Under the pieces are notes generated by a model, which had not been told where the DNA came from, did no database searches, and saw nothing but the letters and a program-made list of their open reading frames with translations. The translations under genes and the position numbers were made by a program. Shown here in pieces: positions 15,644 to 27,400 of a stretch of DNA of 64,000 nt. This DNA is from DATCJA01 sp963734635 (GTDB lineage: Bacteria > Acidobacteriota > Vicinamibacteria > Vicinamibacterales > UBA2999), in the NCBI GenBank assembly GCA_963734635.1, contig CAVTIA010000002.1:248001-312000 (forward strand). Reading direction: 5' to 3'. Every line of letters starts with the position of its first letter. The stretch's first letter is position 1.

Positions 15644-16126
15644 ATGAGCGTCATCAACCTGACCGTGAACGGCCAGCCCCACACCGTAGACGTCGACCCG
15701 GCTACACCCCTGCTGTACATCCTGAGCGATGACCTCGCGATGCGGGGACCAAAGTTCGGCTGCGGTCTTGGGCAGTGCGGCGCCTGCACGGTCATTGTGA
15801 AGGGCGAGGCGGTCCGCTCCTGCTCGGTGCCGGTGCAGTCTGTGGCGGGCGCGCAAATCACGACTTTGGAAGGGCTTGGATCACCCGAGAACCTCCATCT
15901 CATTCAGAAGGCGTTCATCGACGAGCAGGCGATGCAGTGCGGATTCTGCGTCAACGGCGTGATCATGACCGCGAAAGCGCTCGTCGATCGGACGCCCAAC
16001 CCCAGCGACGCACAAATCCGACAGGCGCTCTCGACTGTCCTGTGTCGATGTGGCGCGCACCTCCGGATGGTGGCAGCCATCAAGCGTTACGCGCAGGCGC
16101 AGCAGCAGACAAGGAGGACGGCATGA
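15644..16126 (+). CDS. (2Fe-2S)-binding subunit, isoquinoline 1-oxidoreductase alpha-like (second locus)
   Basis: A 160-residue small subunit with two [2Fe-2S] clusters: Cys40, Cys45, Cys48, Cys60 and then Cys99, Cys102, Cys134, Cys136. The start ATG 15644 has a good ribosome-binding site (aaagga) eight bases upstream; a longer frame from 15491 runs through intergenic repeats and is rejected. The stop overlaps the next start by four bases (ATGA). It is paralogous to the subunit at 2359-2907 but without that gene's extra tail. It has no signal peptide and probably travels with the Tat-bearing Moco subunit. Confidence 0.93.
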   Translation: MSVINLTVNGQPHTVDVDPATPLLYILSDDLAMRGPKFGCGLGQCGACTVIVKGEAVRSCSVPVQSVAGAQITTLEGLGSPENLHLIQKAFIDEQAMQCGFCVNGVIMTAKALVDRTPNPSDAQIRQALSTVLCRCGAHLRMVAAIKRYAQAQQQTRRTA

Positions 16127-18477
16127 AAAGCAATCTGAGTTCCGATGCCAAAGCCGCCCTCGCGAAAGCCGGAATCACCCGGCGTGATTTCGTCAAACGC
16201 TCAGGCGTCCTGATCGTTGCGTTCAGCGCGGCGCGCGTCGCGGGCGATCTCGGTTTGGCGCCGGACTCCCTTTCGGCGCAAGGGATCAATGGTCCCGGTA
16301 ACCCGCAGCTCGACTCGTGGATTGCTATCGGTGCCGATGGGCGAGTGACGGCCTACACCGGGAAATGTGAGCTCGGGCAGGGACTGTTCACCGCGCAGAC
16401 GCAGCTCGTGGCCGAGGAGCTTTGCGTACCCATCGAACGCGTAACACTGATCCAGTGCGACACGACGATGACACCCGACCAGGGGACCACGTCAGGCGCG
16501 CAGTCGCATCCGACCAACTTCAACCAGGGCAATCTCGCGCTCGCGGGAGCCACCGCGCGCGAAACGCTCCTCCAGCTTGGCGCCAAGCGCCTGGGTGTGC
16601 CTGTTGAAGGCCTCGTCGCGGTTGACGGCACCATCCGCGCGAGCAATGACGCCTCCAGGAGCGTGACTTACGGGGAGCTGATCGGTGGACAGAAATTCAA
16701 CATTCAACTGAACCGCGCGGCGAAGCGGAAGCCGGCCAGTCAGTGGACCGTACTAGGAAAGCCGGTCCAGCGGCTCGACTTCCCCGCCATCGTCACCGGA
16801 CGGTTCGAGTACGCGCACAACGTGCGCGTGCCCGGAATGCTTCACGGCCGCGTCGTAAGGCCTCCGACATTCGGCGCTACGCTCACGTCGTTCGACGAAG
16901 CCTCCGTCCAAAAACTCCCGGGCGTGGTGAAAGTGCTCGTCCGGAAAAACTTCGTTGGCATTGTCGCCGACAAGCCATGGCAGGCGGAGCAGGCAGCTCG
17001 CCAACTGAAGGCGGTGTGGGCGCCTGGGCCCGCGCTGCCGGATCAGCGCACGTTCTACGAGCACGTGCGAAGCCAGAAGGCAACACGCGACACGCTGTCG
17101 GTCGACTCAGGCGACGTGGATGCCAAGCTGAAAGAAGCCTCGAGAGTGGTGCGGGCGACATATATGCACCCGTACCACATGCATGCGTCCATCGCGACAG
17201 CCTGTGCTGTGGCGGATGTGAAGGCTGACGGCGCAACCGTCTGGTCCTCGACGCAGGCGGTGTACCCGCTCAAGAGCACGATGGCCACGATGCTCGGGCT
17301 CAAACCGGAAAGCGTTCGCATCGTCTTTCGGATGGGTCCAGGCTGCTACGGCGTCAATGGTGCCGACACGGTCTCCTACGATGCGGCGCTGCTGTCGCAG
17401 GCGGTTGGAAGGCCGGTCAGGGTTCAGCTCTCGCGCCAGGACGAGATGGCGTGGGAGAACTACGGGCCTGCCTACGTGATCGATCAGCGCGTGGGGCTCG
17501 ACGCGAACGGAACGATCACCTGCTGGGACTACGAGGGATGGTCGCTGTCGCGTGGCGGACGACCGGGCGGCAACGCACCCGGCAACGTCGTCACGGGCAT
17601 GCTGGCCGGCTTCCAGCCCGCGGGGGTTCAACCGCGCTCGCCGGCGCCGCAGCCGATGGGGGACTATGACAACGGCAACAACACGGTGCCGTCGTACACG
17701 ACCGGCACCATCGGCGCCATGAGTGGTGGGACCGGCACCGTCCGCAGCGAGCGCGTGCTTTCACACGTCGTCGAATCGCCGTTCTTCACGGGGCCGCTGC
17801 GCTCGCCTGCACGCCTGCAGAACACGTTCTCGCACGAGTCGTTCATGGACGAGATTGCGGCGTCCGTCAAAGCCGATCCGGTCGAGTATCGTCTCCGGCA
17901 TCTCAGGGATCCGCGGCTGCGCGAAGTGCTGAATGCGGCGGCCAAGAAGGCCGGCTGGGATACGCGGCCGTCGCCTCGCGCGAATATCCGGCGCTCGGGT
18001 GTGGTCAGCGGTCGTGGCGTCGCCTGCGTGCTCTACGAAGGCGATAACGGCTACTGCGCGGTGGTCGCGGAGGTCGACGTCAACCAGGACTCCGGGCTCG
18101 TCGTGGTCCGACGGTGTGTCGTCGGCATGGACTGCGGCCCAATCTCGAACCCCAACGGGCTGACGAACCAGGTTGAGGGCGGCCTCATTCACGGAATGAG
18201 CCGCGCGCTCCGCGAAGAGGTGACCTGGAGCGCCGACCGCGTCACCTCTATCGACTGGCGGACCTATCGCCCGTGGTTCCTGGGCGACCAGGTGCCGGTC
18301 GTTGAGACCGTGCTGATCAACCGGCCCGACGCAGCGGCGATGGGGGCAGGCGAGACGTCGATTACTGTCACCGCGGCGGCGATCGGCAACGCCGTCTTCG
18401 ACGCCACGGGCGCCCGGCTTCGGCAGCTGCCCTTCACGGCCGAACGCGTTAAGGCGGCGCTCAGCGCACGATCGTAG
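16123..18477 (+). CDS. Molybdopterin-binding subunit, isoquinoline 1-oxidoreductase beta-like (second locus), Tat-exported
   Basis: A 784-residue catalytic subunit. The start ATG 16123 follows a strong aaggagg site and overlaps the preceding stop (ATGA). The twin-arginine signal is at about 20-35 (TRRDFVKRSGVLIVAFSA), preceded by a charged n-region. The Moco domains contain the conserved GAGE near the C terminus with Glu at about 744. A Gly/Pro/Asn-rich insertion at about 490-525 (GGRPGGNAPGNVV and on) is longer than in the 129-2348 paralogue. Together with the 15644 gene it forms a complete two-subunit periplasmic enzyme. The electron acceptor is not encoded here. The TAG stop is followed by a REPIN. 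Confidence 0.92.
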   Translation: MKSNLSSDAKAALAKAGITRRDFVKRSGVLIVAFSAARVAGDLGLAPDSLSAQGINGPGNPQLDSWIAIGADGRVTAYTGKCELGQGLFTAQTQLVAEELCVPIERVTLIQCDTTMTPDQGTTSGAQSHPTNFNQGNLALAGATARETLLQLGAKRLGVPVEGLVAVDGTIRASNDASRSVTYGELIGGQKFNIQLNRAAKRKPASQWTVLGKPVQRLDFPAIVTGRFEYAHNVRVPGMLHGRVVRPPTFGATLTSFDEASVQKLPGVVKVLVRKNFVGIVADKPWQAEQAARQLKAVWAPGPALPDQRTFYEHVRSQKATRDTLSVDSGDVDAKLKEASRVVRATYMHPYHMHASIATACAVADVKADGATVWSSTQAVYPLKSTMATMLGLKPESVRIVFRMGPGCYGVNGADTVSYDAALLSQAVGRPVRVQLSRQDEMAWENYGPAYVIDQRVGLDANGTITCWDYEGWSLSRGGRPGGNAPGNVVTGMLAGFQPAGVQPRSPAPQPMGDYDNGNNTVPSYTTGTIGAMSGGTGTVRSERVLSHVVESPFFTGPLRSPARLQNTFSHESFMDEIAASVKADPVEYRLRHLRDPRLREVLNAAAKKAGWDTRPSPRANIRRSGVVSGRGVACVLYEGDNGYCAVVAEVDVNQDSGLVVVRRCVVGMDCGPISNPNGLTNQVEGGLIHGMSRALREEVTWSADRVTSIDWRTYRPWFLGDQVPVVETVLINRPDAAAMGAGETSITVTAAAIGNAVFDATGARLRQLPFTAERVKAALSARS

Positions 18478-18505
18478 AACGCACGCCGTAGCGCCCACGC
18501 CCTAC

Positions 18506-18562
18506 GTAGCGCGCACGCTTTAGCGTGCGCGATATTCGCGCAGGCTGAAGCCTGCGCGCTAC
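18506..18562. repeat. REPIN: two inverted GTAG-headed REP palindromes
   Basis: A plus-strand REP (18506-18531, GTAG then core gcacgctttagcgtgc) and a minus-strand REP (18537-18562, core gcaggctgaagcctgc, ending gcgctac) are separated by five bases. This is the classic REP doublet layout. It fills the gap between the Moco gene and the ACT-domain gene at 18599. No RAYT transposase gene is in the window. Confidence 0.75.
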
Positions 18563-18598
18563 GACCAACGGCCGGGGCGTGTAACATTCTGCACACGC

Positions 18599-19252
18599 AT
18601 GAGTGCGCACGCCATCGTTGCTACCGTCGCCGACCGTCCTGGAATACTCCACGGGCTGACAAAGGTCCTCGCCGATCACGAGGCCAACATCACGTACGTC
18701 GATATTCACAACGGCGATCCGCATTCGACCACGTACTTCGAACTGACCCTCGAGCGCACTTCGCTCGACACGGTGCTGGCAGACCTGCGTCAGGTCCCTG
18801 GCGTCGCATCCGTCATCGAAACGCCTTCCTTCGCGAAGATCTACGGTAAACGGATCATCGTCATGGGTGGCGGCGCGCAGGTAGGGCTCGTCGCGATGGG
18901 AGCCATATCCGAAGCGGACCGACACAACATCCGCGGCGAACGCATCTCGGTGGACACCATTCCCCTGGTTGGCGAACAGGAGCTGGCAGCGGCGGTGCGA
19001 TCCGTCATTCGCCTGCCCCGCGCGCGCATTCTGGTGCTCGCCGGCGCCATCATGGGCGGCGACATCACCGCCGCCGTCGAGGAAGTACGAAAGCAGGGCC
19101 TCTACGTCATTTCGCTGAACATGGCCGGCAGCGTGCCAGACGCCGTCGATCTCGTCGTGAGCGATCCGGTTCAGGCGGGAGTGATGGCGGTCATGGCCGT
19201 TGCGGACACGGCCAAGTTCGATCTGATGCGGCAGCTCAAAAGACGCTACTGA
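18599..19252 (+). CDS. ACT-domain protein with second alpha/beta domain (DUF5612-like)
   Basis: A 217-residue soluble protein. Residues 1-80 form an ACT domain of the regulatory kind (VATVADRPGILHGLTKVLAD, then EANITYVDIH), which normally binds an amino acid. Residues 85-217 contain a Rossmann-like segment (IIVMGGGAQVGLVAMGAI) and repeated hydrophobic strands (RILVLAGAIMGGD, GLYVISLNMAGSV). This pairing resembles archaeal and bacterial DUF5612 proteins of unknown role. It is flanked by a REPIN upstream and a 240-base non-coding stretch downstream. The function is unknown; allosteric or redox-linked amino-acid sensing is a guess. Confidence 0.75.
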   Translation: MSAHAIVATVADRPGILHGLTKVLADHEANITYVDIHNGDPHSTTYFELTLERTSLDTVLADLRQVPGVASVIETPSFAKIYGKRIIVMGGGAQVGLVAMGAISEADRHNIRGERISVDTIPLVGEQELAAAVRSVIRLPRARILVLAGAIMGGDITAAVEEVRKQGLYVISLNMAGSVPDAVDLVVSDPVQAGVMAVMAVADTAKFDLMRQLKRRY

Positions 19253-19492
19253 CCAACCAGCCTCACCTCGCACTTACGCAGACTACGGCTTGACTCCGGA
19301 CGTCCGCACGTCGGACGCGACGAGGGAGGGCACAGTGCAGCCGGGTACCGAGGTTGCTCTAATCCCCGCCGATCTACGACCGAAAAGGTGGATGTGTACG
19401 GTTTTGCCCGGTTTCACGCGGTGGGACAGCGGGATTTCCGACCACTGCGACCGCCGGGCCGACGACGGCTTCGATTGGAGAGGACTGATCTT

Positions 19493-22421
19493 ATGCAGCG
19501 CTCGCTCTTGCCCGGATGGTTGGTTGCCGCAACCCTCCTCTGTTCCACATTCGTGTACGCCCAGGGTGTACAGACAGGCACTGTCACCGGAATCGTGGGC
19601 TCGGCGGACGGACTGCCGCTGCCCGGCGTCACGGTTACGGCCACGTCGCCAGCGTTGCAGGGCGAGCGTTCGACCGTCAGCGATACCAACGGCGTGTACT
19701 ACCTGAGGGCGCTGCCGGCAGGCACCTACACAATCGGCTTCGTCATCCCAAACTTCCAGCCGTCCACCCGCACCGACGTTGTCGTCACAGTCGGCGGAGT
19801 CATGCAGCTGGAGACCACGATGTCGGTGTCAACCGTCACAGAGACGATCACGGTTGCCGGACAGGCGCCGTCCCCGATGGGCTCAGTGACGACGAGGCAG
19901 ACGTACGGCAAGCGTGACGTCGACGCCCTTCCTGTCGGACGACGGCCGGCTGACATTGCCGAACTCGCGCCGGGCGTCACGAGCAATACCTTCGCGGCGG
20001 GACAGCTGATCGTCGGAGGCGCCTTTGGCTTCGACAACATCTTCATGGTGAACGGCGTCGACGTGAACGACAACCTGTTTGGCTCCGCCAACGACCTGTT
20101 CATCGAGGACGCGATTCTCGAGACAAGCGTGCTGGCTCATGGCGTCTCCGCGTCGTACGGCCGCTTCTCCGGCGGCGTCGTCAACGTCGTGACGAAGAGC
20201 GGCGGCAATTCGTTCAGCGGCAGCTTCCGCCAGAACCTGAGTAATCCTGCGTGGATCGCCGAAACGCCGCGGCAGAAGCAGAACGGCATCGTCAACCCGA
20301 GCCGTGTGAGCAAGAACTACGAAGGCACAATGGGAGGCCCCGTTGTTCGCGACCGGCTGTGGTTCTTCTCCGCCGGACGATACGAGAACAGCGACGCGGC
20401 GAATACCTTCACGCAGACCGGCGGCTCATTCGTCCGGACGGTTACGAACAAGCGTGGCGAGCTGAAGCTCACGGGAACCGTTGCACCGAGCCACACAGTG
20501 CAAGGCACCTACATCAACAATTCAACGGAGCAGGCAAACACCTCGGGGGTTCCGCTGACCGCGCTCGTCGACGCAAGTACGCTGTACACGCGCCAGTTGC
20601 CCAGCCACCTTTTCGCGCTCAACTACAACGGCGTCGTCGCGTCGAAGGCGCTGGCGAGCTTCCAGTACTCGCACAAGAAGGACGGACGCCGGAACAACGG
20701 CGGTCACAGCGCCAACATCATGGATTCGCCGTTCGTGACGGCGGGCGCGACACCTGGCGTGCCGGGGTCGCTCTTTTATCACGCGCCGTATTTCGACGCG
20801 ACCGATCCGGAAGATCGAAACAACCGGCAGCTGACGGGCAGCCTTTCGTACCTTCTTCTCATCTGATCGCTTCGGAAGCCACGACCTGAAGGGCGGCGTC
20901 GAGTACTTCGTGAACACCGGCATCGGTGGCAACTCGCAGTCACCGACCGGTTACGTGTTCAACACTGACTACCTGGTGCAAAGCGGCAGGCCGGTGCTCG
21001 ATGCTAACGGCAGGCCGATTCCGCGCTTCACCCCCGGCGTCTCGGCGGTGTGGAACACGCTGGCCACGCGTGGCGCCAGAATCGACATCAAGACGACGTC
21101 GCTGTACTTCGAGGATCGCTGGACCGCGACGCGCCGGCTGACGTTGAGCCTCGGCACGCGATTCGAGGCAGTGCGCAGCGACGCCACAGGCGACATCACG
21201 ACCGTGGACACGTCGTCATTCGTTCCCCGTCTCGGCGCGGCGTACGACCTGCGCGGCGACGGCTCGACGACGCTGCTGGGCAGCTATGGCCATTACTCCG
21301 GCCGATACAACCAGGTCCAGTTCTCCGCGAATACGAGCGTCAGTAATCCGAGCGAAGTGGACTACGTCTACTCCGGACCGGCAGGCGAAGGGAGCGACTT
21401 CGCTCCCGGGTTCGACATCGCCAACTATCGTCAGCCGGTTTTCGCGAACTTTCCCACCGCCAACGTCGCCATGCGCGACGGCATCGAGTCGCCGATAGTC
21501 CGCGAGCTGACGCTCGGCGTCGACCGCACGCTGGGTCAGCGGGGGCATGTGTTGTCGACATATGTGTGGCGATCGACCTCGAACTTCATCGACGACTTCA
21601 TCGACTCGTCAACGGGCGTGACCAGCATTCCCGTCGTCGGGACGGTTGCCAACCGCGTCTACGGCAACACGGACGAGCCACGGCGCGATTACCAGGCGTT
21701 GATTTTTCAGAGCGACTATCGTGTGCGTGCTGCGGTAATGGTTGGTGGTCACTACACCCTCCAGCTCCGCAATCATGGGAACTTTGTCGGTGAGGCGGCC
21801 GGACGACCGATTCCCGATTCGGTTTTCGGCAACTATCCCGAGATTTTCGGACCGGCGCTCGATCGGCTGATGCCCGAAGGACGGCTCGACAACTACCAGC
21901 AGCACAAGCTCCGCGTCTACGGCGTTTATACGAGCTCGTTCGGCCGGTTCGGTTCACTCGACCTCGCGCCTATCTGGCGCGTGAACTCGGGCACGGTCTA
22001 CAGCCACACGGCCACGCTGCCGCTGACGGCCGTGGAGCTCGCGCGCAATCCGGGGTACCCGACGGTGAACATCAACCCCGCCGTGCGCCAGACCATCTTC
22101 TTTGGGGAGCGGGGCGAAAACAGCTTCAAGGGCTACGGCGTCGTCGACTTCGCGGCGACGTATACGGTCCCCGTGTGGAGAGCCGTGGCCCCGTGGCTGA
22201 AAGTGGAGCTCTATAACGCGCTCAACAACCAGAAACAGATTGCATGGGACCGCACGGTGAGCGTCGATCAGAACAGTGCACGCGACGCCAACGGCATTCC
22301 GACGGGGCACGTTCAAGGCCCGCGGTACGGCACCGCCACGGCCGACAATCAGTTCCCCCAGCCCTATCTTGGCCAGAACGGCGGCCGCGCATTCCGAATG
22401 GCGTTCGGCATGCGCTTCTGA
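19493..22421 (+). CDS. TonB-dependent receptor, Oar-like (first copy; one frame break near 20851)
   Basis: Outer-membrane transporter of about 975 residues when joined. The signal peptide is residues 1-23 (LLCSTFVYAQ). A carboxypeptidase-regulatory-like Ig domain follows at about 27-115 (TGTVTGIVGSADGLPLPGV), then a plug with NVVTKSGGNSFSG, and a large beta barrel ending in FRMAFGMRF with a terminal Phe, as expected for Bam substrates. At 20851-20852 (tacctt) one extra C shifts the frame to a stop at 20866. Dropping it restores FFSSDRFGSHDLKGGVEYF. I therefore annotate one gene. The start ATG 19493 sits upstream of a clear signal; the frame is open earlier but not protein-like. Substrate is unknown. 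Confidence 0.88.
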
Positions 22422-22485
22422 CGCACCGGATTGTCCAGAGTAACGTAGGGTGCCTGGGGTGCCTCAGGTGCCTCAGGTGCCCAGA

Positions 22486-24088
22486 CTAGGGAGCGACGCA
22501 GCGGAAGTTCGCTGCGTCGTCGATGCTGCCCTGGCCGCTGTAGCGGGCCACCTGCGGATAGGCGCAGAGCGGCCGCGTGCGGACCACCTTGCCGTCGGTC
22601 ACCTTGCTGGCGACGATCGCGTCCGGCGCCTTGCCCTTCTCCACCCAGTTGATGAGGGCGGTCATCGCGTCGTGGCGATCGGGCCCGATGCCGCCGGCGC
22701 AGTGCGCCATGCCGGGCACCATGAAGAGCCGGAAGAAGTCGCGCGTGTCCGGCCCGTTCGTGGCGACCGCGCGTTCGTAGTAGTTCACGCCCATCAGCGG
22801 CTGCAGCACGGCGTCGGCCCACCCATAGGTCATCAGCAGCTTGCCTCCGCGGCGGCGGAACTTCGACAGATCGGGGTTGTTGGCGTTGGCCAGCTTGCCC
22901 CACGCCTCGAGCAGCGCGGCATCCTTGTCGAAGTCGAACGTGGTGTAGTCGTAGTCGGGACTCGGCGGCGTGTGCACCAGGTAGCGCATCGCGTTCTCGG
23001 CCAGGTTGAAGTCCGCGGGCTTGGCGTCCGGTTTGGCCGGGACGATCACGTTCATCCAGCCGCTCCCAGTGCCGCCGCCGAAGAGGCCCGGCATCACCGC
23101 CTCGCTGCCCGGCATGAAGCCTGGAAAGCAGCGGCCGGCCGTTGCTCACCGGTCCGCCGTAGACCTTTGCCATCGCCTCGGCCTGCGCCGGCGTCAGGCA
23201 GTCGGCGCCGTCAGTGCCCTGCGCTGCACGCCGGCACGTCGCGCACCGGATCGAAAGCGCACTTGCGCGGATCGTCGATAAGGCCGTCCTTCAGCCCGTC
23301 GATCGCGTCGCACTTGTCCATCACCTTGCCCGCGACAAATGCCAGCTTGGCGGGCGTGAGCGGCGCCTGGCTGATCGCGCGCTGGTTCCACATCGCACCC
23401 ATCGCGAAGCCGGTCTGCTCCACCCACGGTGCGTTGGCGAGCGATGCCGTCGAAATCGTCGGGATAGCGCTGCGCCTCGATCAGCCCCTGGCGCCCGCCG
23501 TTCGAGCAGGAGTTCCAGTAGCTGCGCGACGCGGCGCGGCCGTAGTAGTCCTTGGTGATGTCCTTCGCCGTGACGGCGGTGAGGTGCACGGCGCGGTAGG
23601 CGTAGTCGATCGCCTTCTGCGGATTGCTCATCACGAACGACGCTCCCGGCTCCTGCTGTGCATCGTGGCCGGTGTTGGTCTGTGCGAAGGCGAATCCGCA
23701 GCCGCAAGGCTTCGTTGCGCTGCGCCGCTCGGCCGGGATTGTCCAGATTCTCGCCGGCAAACCCGCCGTTGCCGATCATGTAGAACCGGCCGTTCCACTG
23801 CGCCGGCAGGCTGACCTCGAAGGCGATCTCGGGCTTCAGCGTGCCCGTGACCTTGCAGTAGGCCGGCGCCGCCGCGCTGGCCACCACCATCTCCGCCTTG
23901 ATTGAGCCGATCTCGTCCGACTTGAAGCGGCCCATCGTGTCGCACGCCCTGCGCGGCTTGTGCTCGGCCTTCGAGTAGTCCACCAGCGCGTTCGCGACGT
24001 CCGCAAACGCCTGGGCGCGGGCGTTGGCAGGCATGAGCAACCAGGAGGCGGCGACGGCAATCGACACGACAAAGGTGAGGTTCCGCAT
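22486..24088 (-). pseudogene. Tannase / feruloyl esterase-like alpha/beta hydrolase, frame broken about four times
   Basis: About 530 residues if repaired, the normal size of the tannase/feruloyl esterase family. A signal peptide opens the gene (MRNLTFVVSIAVAASWLLM, cleaved after ANARA). The family signatures are present in order: WNGRFYMIGNGGFAG, QTNTGHDA, the nucleophile elbow NSCSNGGRQGL (active Ser), YPDDFDGI, AFDPVRDVPAC, LMTYGWADAVLQP with a likely acid, and VPGMAHCAGG with the catalytic His. Frame shifts near 23700, 23440, 23218 and 23132 each equal one extra base, so the gene is probably intact in the cell and broken by consensus errors. It would cleave ester bonds of plant phenolics in the periplasm or outside. 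It lies between two TonB receptors, convergent with the first. Confidence 0.8.
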
Positions 24089-24429
24089 GCGGGGATTCTA
24101 CTCGTGAGTCGTGAGTCGTCGGTCGTTCTTCCCCTGGGGCTCCTCGGCACCCGGTGCCCTAACTACAAAGCGTGCAATTTGATGCGGGTCAACACACCGT
24201 GGTGGTAGACTGTGCCCGCTTCCCGCATGGAATCCATGTTTTTGGCTCTCGCAGTCACTCTGCATGGACCATCAATCCCGTCCAATTCGGCCTATTCCTG
24301 CCAATCAACCAGTTCGAAACCGCTGATACGCCGCGGTCGCCTGATACGGAGTTCCGTTCGGGCACAGGTATGCCGCGACGGTCGCGCGCGTAGATGACAG
24401 AGTGTCTGCCCTCAAGGGAGGAGAGCGTC
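24089..24429. other. Divergent intergenic region, no gene seen
   Basis: A 341-base gap between the tannase-like gene and the second TonB receptor. It begins with a gtgagtc-type direct repeat (ctcgtgagtcgtgagtcg near 24101-24118). It also contains a repeated ctgatacg at about 24323 and 24343. The receptor start has a strong agggagga ribosome site at about 24416. No promoter boxes could be assigned with confidence. Confidence 0.4.
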
Positions 24430-27400
24430 ATGAGCACGGCGTCTTTGCGCCTGGTTATCAGGTGCGTCGTCGCGATAGTGCTGTTTGCTGCACCAGTTGC
24501 AGCGCAATCGATTACCGGCACCATCCAGGGGACCATAGTCGACAACCAGAACCTCGCGGTTCCAGCCGCCACGGTGACGGCTCGAAACATCGACACCAAC
24601 GTGACCCGTGTCGTGGTCTCGGATGCCGAAGGCGTGTACCGCTTCCTAAACATGCCGGTGGGCAACTACGAGCTCACCATCGAACTGTCCGGGTTCTCTC
24701 GCTATGTGCGTTCCGGTCTGACGCTGGCGCTCAACCAGACCGCGGTCGTCAACGTCGAGATCAGGCCCGCGTCGGTCAGCGAGGTGGTCGAAGTTCGTGC
24801 TGACGCGCCGATCATCAACACGTTGAACGCCGAGGTTGGCGTCCGCTTCGACCAGACGCGCGTGGCTGAATTGCCGGTCATCGGCAGCCGGAACATTTTT
24901 TCGCTGGCGCGATCGGCGCCCGGCGTGAGCGAGATTTCGAGCGGCCAGAACAGCTTCGCATCCGGCAACGCGGAAGCCAACTTCGCGTCGAACGGCGCGC
25001 GGTTGCGGTCGAACAACATCATGATCGACGGTCAGGATGTGAACGATCCGAGCGTGACCGGCCGCCAGCAAGCCATCAACAACACGGATATCGTTCAGGA
25101 GATCCGGCTCATCACCAATCAGTTCGCGGCTGAATTCGGCCGTGCGGCCGGATCGGTGATGAACGTGATCACCAAGAGCGGGACGAACACGTTTCGACGG
25201 AAGCCTCTTCTGGTTCCACAACGACAACAGCCTGAACACGCGAAGCAATCTCGACAAGGCCGCAGGGCGCTCCGATTCGCCTTACCGCGTCGAGAATCAG
25301 GAAGGCGGCGTTATCGGCGGTCCGATCGTCCGTGGGCGGACATTCTTCTTCGGCTCCTACCAGCACTGGACCGATCGACGCGTGGGCTCAGGCTTTACGT
25401 TGACTGGAGCACCCAGTGAAGCCGGGCGCCAGGTGCTTCAGGCAGCCGCTGGCAGCCGGGCGCAGGTACAGGCGCTCCTGAAGCACCTGCCGGCGGGCAC
25501 GCCGAACGGGCGATCGTCGAGCTTCACCGTCGGCGGGCAGACGTACAGCGTGCCGCTCGGCTCGATGACGGGCTCTGCGACGCAGCGTCTGGACAACAAC
25601 CAGGGAAGCGTGCGGCTCGATCACCAGCTCGTCGCAGAACCATTCGTTGACTGGCCGGTATCTCTTCGACGACACGTCGACCGACAACACGGAGCTCAAC
25701 GGTACAAGTGACGCCGCCAGGCTTGACTCACAACAATCCGAACAACGGCCATTCGGTGAACATCTGGACGAACAGCGTCTTTGGCGCGAGCACCTCGAAC
25801 GAGTTCCGCGTGGCGCTCTCGCACATCGGCTCGGTCTTCGATGCGGACGACCCGGTGTCGAAGGAAATCCCCTCGATTGAGATCACCGAGCTGGGGATGA
25901 ACGGCTTCAATGCGGCGTCGAACCGCACGGCAATCGGCCTTGCGGTCAACTACCCTCAGTTCCGCTACGTCGATACGCTATCAGGTGCAGAACAACGTGA
26001 CGATGGTGCGCGGCAACCACGTAATCAAAGCAGGACTGGACGTGCGGCGCGAGTACGTCAAGAGCCTCTTCTTTCCCACCCTTCGTGGGTTGATCCGCTA
26101 CACGACGCTCGACGCGTTCGTCAACGACGTCGCGGAGGCCACCAACATCAACAAACCGATTCCGGGCGGCACCGACATCAACTACTACAAGTGGTGGGAC
26201 CGGTACTACTTCGCCCAGGACGACTGGCGAATCGGCTCCAACCTGACGCTCAACCTCGGTCTCCGGTACGAGCTGCCAGGCAACAACGTTCAGAGCCTGA
26301 TCGACCTGAACGAGAGCATTCGTGCAGGCGAACAACGGCAATCCAGTCTTCGGGCTGAGTCACACGCCGAAAACGGATAAGAACAACGTGCAGCCTCGAG
26401 TCGGATTCAACTGGCAACCGACCACGAGCCGGGAGGGCGTACTGGGAATGATCACGGGTGGCGATCGGTTCGTGGTGCGGGGCGGATACGCACGCACCAA
26501 CGACTATGCGTTCCTCAACATCGCGCTGAACATCGCCAGCTCGTTCCCGTTCGTTGCCGCAATTGGGGGCAACAACGTATCCAACGCGTTCACCGTGCTG
26601 CAGAACACGCCGGCGGGCGTCCCAGCCGGAATAAATCCGAACACGTTGAATCGGACGGTCGTGGACAACGACTTCGTGTCGCCGACCTACGACCAGGTGA
26701 GTCTGGGCATCGAGCGGCAGCTCAGCGAAAATCTCGCGATGCGAGTCGGGATACGTTGGTACATTCGGCAACGATCTGTTCCAGACGCTCGACGGCAACC
26801 CGCGGGTGCCGTTTGGCGGTCCTGACCGGCCCACGCGTGGATCCAACCCGCGGAATCATTCGGCTGCGCGCCAACACCGCGGAGTCGTGGTACCACTCCA
26901 TCCAGACCGGCGTCGAGAAGCGCTTCAGCAACGGGTTGAGCGCCGGCGTCCACTACACGTGGAGCCGCTTTACCGATACGGCATCGGAACTCTTCAACAC
27001 GTCCCAGGGCGAGGTGGCCGTCGCGCAGGATTCGTTCAACATCGCTGCCGACAAGGGACGTGCTTCGTATGACCGTCCGCAGCGACTCACCGGCAATTTC
27101 GTCTGGGAAGTGCCCTGGATGCGCGACACAGCAGAGCGCCGCTGGCGAAGATCGTGGGCGGCTGGCAACTCAGCTCGTTCTTCACGTTCCAGAGCGGTGC
27201 GCCGTTCACGCCGCTGAACGGTTCGGATCCCACTGGTGCGCTCGCCGGCATCGACGCTCTCGTCGGCAACGCGATCCGCCCGAATCTGAACACGGACCGT
27301 GACCTGTCGAAGATGACCATCGAAGAGGTCCGCGCGGCGGGCGGCGCGTCGCTCTTCAGGACGCTCTGCGGCATGCCGAGCCCCACCTGCGCAGGCGAGC

